Shown one piece after another: positions 61,776 through 64,000 of a DNA stretch of 64,000 nt (position 1 is the stretch's first letter; the number at the start of each line of letters is the position of its first letter). The stretch lies in the NCBI RefSeq assembly GCF_003390925.1, contig NZ_QUBS01000087.1, positions 248,001 through 312,000 on the forward strand. The letters run 5' to 3'. Made by a program: the position numbers and the translations under genes. Under the pieces are notes generated by a model that ran no database searches, was not told the DNA's origin, and was given only the letters and a program-made list of their open reading frames with translations. This DNA comes from Trinickia diaoshuihuensis (GTDB lineage: Bacteria > Pseudomonadota > Gammaproteobacteria > Burkholderiales > Burkholderiaceae).

Positions 61776-62960
61776 GTGATTCGTCCCGGTCTAAACGTGC
61801 CGAGTAAGGCGCGCGTGCAGGTCATAAGCTTCCAGTTACCCCGCTCTCATGGCGCCGTGCGGCGCTACGCGGCCGCGGCGGCGGCATGCGCGGCCTTCGC
61901 GCTTGCGGGCTGTCACGAGCGTGCTCCAGCTACGGCTGCGCCGCGCCCTATCGTCGCCGTGGCGGTTCATCCCGACGGTGCGCCGCCGGCCGAAAGCCTG
62001 CCGGGCGATATCGAAGCGCGCTACAACACCCCGCTTTCGTTTCGGGTGGGCGGCAAGATCATCGAGCGCGAGGTGCGGCTTGGCGACACGGTCAAGGCCG
62101 GCCAAGTGCTGGCCCGGCTCGACCCGACCGACTTGCAAAAGAGCCTCGCCAATGCGCAGGCGCAGCTCGATAGCGCCCAGCACCGCTACGTCTACGCGAA
62201 GCAGCAACTCGAGCGCGACAGCGCTCAGGCCGACGAAAAACTGATCGCGCCCGCCCAGCTCGAACAAACGCAAGACGCCTATGCGTCCGCGGCGGCGCAG
62301 CGCGATGCGGCGCAGGCCCAGGTCGCGTTGGCGCGCAATCAACTGGCCTACGCGGCGCTCATCGCCGACCACGCGGGTGTCATCACCGCGGAGCAAGCCG
62401 ATACCGGACAGAACGTCTCGGCCGGTCAGGCCGTCTATGCCCTGGCGTGGACGGGCGAGGTGGACGTCGTCTGCGACGCGCCCGAAAGCGCGCTCGGCTC
62501 GCTTAGCGCAGGCGCCACCGCCGACATCGTGCTGCCCGCCTTGCCGGGCAAGCATTTCACGGCGCGTGTGCGCGAGATCGCGCCGGCGGCCGATCCGCAA
62601 AGCCGCACCTATCGCGTCAAGCTGACGCTCGCCGCGCCCGATCCGCAAGTACGGCTCGGCATGACCGCGCAAATCGCGTTTGCCGGCGCCCGGCCACAGA
62701 CGACCCAGCACCCGTTCACGCTGCCCGTCACCTCGCTCTTTCATAGCGGCGGCACGCCGGCCGTTTGGGTCGTGCGCGCGGGCACCGACACGCTCGAACT
62801 GCGCCGCGTGACGGTCGGACGTTACGACGAACGTACGTTCTCGGTGACGCAAGGTCTGCAAGACGGCGATCGCGTGGTCTACCAAGGTGTGCATACCGTC
62901 AGCGCCGGAGAACGCGTGCGTGTGGTGCCTCCGCTACACCCCGAGGACTTCGCATCATGA
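61776..62960 (+). CDS. RND efflux periplasmic adaptor subunit (lipoprotein)
   Basis: A 394-residue membrane fusion protein. Signal with lipobox FALAGC near residues 43-48, then barrel-sandwich half PLSFRVGGKIIEREVRLGDTVKAGQVLARLDPTDL, a coiled-coil hairpin (SLANAQAQLDSAQHRYVYAKQQLERD...), the second half, a beta-barrel domain and a membrane-proximal domain. It links the inner-membrane pump with an outer-membrane channel. The GTG start at 61776 is preferred; the frame is open from 61698. Its stop overlaps the pump's ATG (ATGA). Confidence 0.9.
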   Translation: MIRPGLNVPSKARVQVISFQLPRSHGAVRRYAAAAAACAAFALAGCHERAPATAAPRPIVAVAVHPDGAPPAESLPGDIEARYNTPLSFRVGGKIIEREVRLGDTVKAGQVLARLDPTDLQKSLANAQAQLDSAQHRYVYAKQQLERDSAQADEKLIAPAQLEQTQDAYASAAAQRDAAQAQVALARNQLAYAALIADHAGVITAEQADTGQNVSAGQAVYALAWTGEVDVVCDAPESALGSLSAGATADIVLPALPGKHFTARVREIAPAADPQSRTYRVKLTLAAPDPQVRLGMTAQIAFAGARPQTTQHPFTLPVTSLFHSGGTPAVWVVRAGTDTLELRRVTVGRYDERTFSVTQGLQDGDRVVYQGVHTVSAGERVRVVPPLHPEDFAS

Positions 62961-64000
62961 GTGGCCAGGATCGCCGCGATCCGGCCGCCTCGTCCGAACC
63001 TTCAGGGGCGCACGCCCCTGCCGCCGCACCGGCCCCGGTGAGCGCGCACGAAGAGGGACGCTTCAATCTGTCCGCTTGGGCCCTGCGCCACCAGGCCCTC
63101 GTCGTCTTCTTGATTACGCTCGCGACGCTCGCGGGCATCCTGGCCTATACGCGCCTCGCCCAATCCGAGGATCCGCCGTTCACGTTCCGCGTCATGGTGA
63201 TCCGCACGCTATGGCCAGGCGCGAGCGCACGGCAGGTGCAGGATCAAGTGACGGACCGCATCGAACGCAAGTTGCAGGAGATGCCTTACATCGATTTTCA
63301 GCGCAGCTATTCGCGGCCCGGCGAATCGATGATCTTCTTCACGATGAAAGATTCGGCGCCCGTCAAGGACGTGCCGCAAACGTGGTATCAAGTCCGCAAG
63401 AAGGTCGGCGATATCGCGCAGACGCTGCCGCCCGGCGCGGTCGGTCCGTTCTTCAACGACGAATTCGGCGACGTCTACACGAACGTCTACACGCTCGAAG
63501 GCGACGGATTCTCTCCCGCGCAACTGCACGACTACGCCGACGAATTACGCACCGTCCTGCTGCGCGTGCCCGGCGTGGCCAAGGTCGATTATTTCGGCGA
63601 TCCCGATCAGCACATCTTCGTCGAGATCACGAACGCCCAACTGACGCGCCTGAACATCTCGCCGCAGCAATTGGCGCAAGCCATCGCGTCGCAAAATGCC
63701 GTTGCCTCCACAGGCACGGTCACGACCTCCGACGATCGCGTGTTCGTCCGCCCGAGCGGGCAGTTCAACGATACGCGCGCACTGGCCGACACGCTGATCC
63801 CGATCGGGCATCGCAGCGTACGGCTCGGCGATATCGCGACGATCAAGCGCGGTTATGACGACCCGCGCGTCACCGAGATGCGTAGCCGCGGTCACGCGGT
63901 GCTCGGCATCGGCGTCACGATGCAGCCCGGCGGCGACGTGATTCGCCTCGGCAAAGCGCTCGATGCAACGGCCGTCCAATTGCGGGCGCATCTGCCCGCC
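62957..64000 (+). CDS. RND efflux pump, inner-membrane subunit (partial, runs off the window)
   Basis: The first 348 residues of a pump of the AcrB/MdtB class, continuing past the right edge. A Pro/Ala-rich cytosolic lead of about 35 residues is followed by FNLSAWALRHQALVVFLITLATLAGILAY (TM1) and the porter domain with WPGASARQVQDQVTDRIERKLQEMPY and VPGVAKVDYFGDPDQHIFVEI. Within the class it resembles multidrug pumps of the MexK/TriC/VexK branch. Proton-driven export of toxic compounds to the adaptor and an outer-membrane channel is expected; the latter is not in view. Confidence 0.9.
   Translation, partial: MSGQDRRDPAASSEPSGAHAPAAAPAPVSAHEEGRFNLSAWALRHQALVVFLITLATLAGILAYTRLAQSEDPPFTFRVMVIRTLWPGASARQVQDQVTDRIERKLQEMPYIDFQRSYSRPGESMIFFTMKDSAPVKDVPQTWYQVRKKVGDIAQTLPPGAVGPFFNDEFGDVYTNVYTLEGDGFSPAQLHDYADELRTVLLRVPGVAKVDYFGDPDQHIFVEITNAQLTRLNISPQQLAQAIASQNAVASTGTVTTSDDRVFVRPSGQFNDTRALADTLIPIGHRSVRLGDIATIKRGYDDPRVTEMRSRGHAVLGIGVTMQPGGDVIRLGKALDATAVQLRAHLPA

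Noticed and set aside
1-64000. tRNA, rRNA and CRISPR arrays
   Set aside because: No T-loop-like GGTTCGAATCC-type element with an acceptor stem, no rRNA sequence and no spaced repeats were seen by eye; a small tRNA could still be missed without a covariance search.

Overview
The window is high-GC DNA from a beta-proteobacterium of the family Burkholderiaceae, probably Burkholderia sensu lato (Burkholderia, Paraburkholderia, Trinickia, Caballeronia). The basis is codon and GC usage, the core order mltG-tmk-holB-tatD with a divergent ygfZ, DUF3022- and PGDYG-type proteins, AidA-type inclusion body proteins, and many LacI, LysR, HpaR and Lrp regulators. Species was not determined. I saw no rRNA, tRNA or CRISPR array.

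Layout. 1-4.3 kb: small-molecule enzymes (Dabb, PaaI thioesterase, MDR reductase, SDR, GNAT, NRDE/TANGO2). 4.7-10.7 kb: conserved core (ygfZ facing mltG, tmk, holB, GNAT, tatD, ankyrin protein). 10.8-14 kb: Rap1a/Tai-like protein, otsA and a GT4 glycosyltransferase. 14-20.6 kb: SYLF lipoprotein, an orphan sugar-binding protein with a LacI regulator, and a chemoreceptor behind a possible FliA promoter. 21.3-26.4 kb: the prkA-yeaH-spoVR stress operon, closed by a strong hairpin. 26.4-30.6 kb: phosphoribosyltransferase, carboxymuconolactone decarboxylase-like protein, 2OG oxygenase and two tandem AidA/PixA genes, each preceded by a similar 18-bp CCTG-N10-CAGG dyad.

30.7-39.6 kb is the accessory region. 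Two direct copies of an 87-bp IS end flank a truncated serine hydrolase. The second copy leads into a decayed ISNCY (IS1202-group) transposase. A compact, partly low-GC gene set follows: SAM methyltransferase, a 30-codon ORF, a PLP alpha-oxoamine synthase, an FAD oxidoreductase, a SnoaL-like protein and an MFS transporter. It looks like a small, unassigned natural-product cassette. A FitAB/VapBC-type toxin-antitoxin pair lies just beyond it.

39.6-48.4 kb: SDR/DoxX fusion with DUF2269, a second GT4, an HpaR-type MarR regulator coupled to a P-loop kinase, saccharopine dehydrogenase-like protein behind an Lrp regulator, ketopantoate reductase, a Spy-like chaperone and two conserved hypotheticals. 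48.4-53.9 kb: a 2-ketogluconate operon, kguE-kguK-kguT-kguD-ptxS on the minus strand, with a near-consensus PtxS operator (TGGAACCGGTTCCA) just upstream of kguE and a 16-codon leader ORF coupled to ptxS. 54-64 kb: LysR/YeiH pair with a perfect palindrome between them, GST, ClC channel, C45 hydrolase, a small secreted protein coupled to DUF2795, and a TetR-controlled RND efflux system whose inner-membrane pump runs off the right edge.
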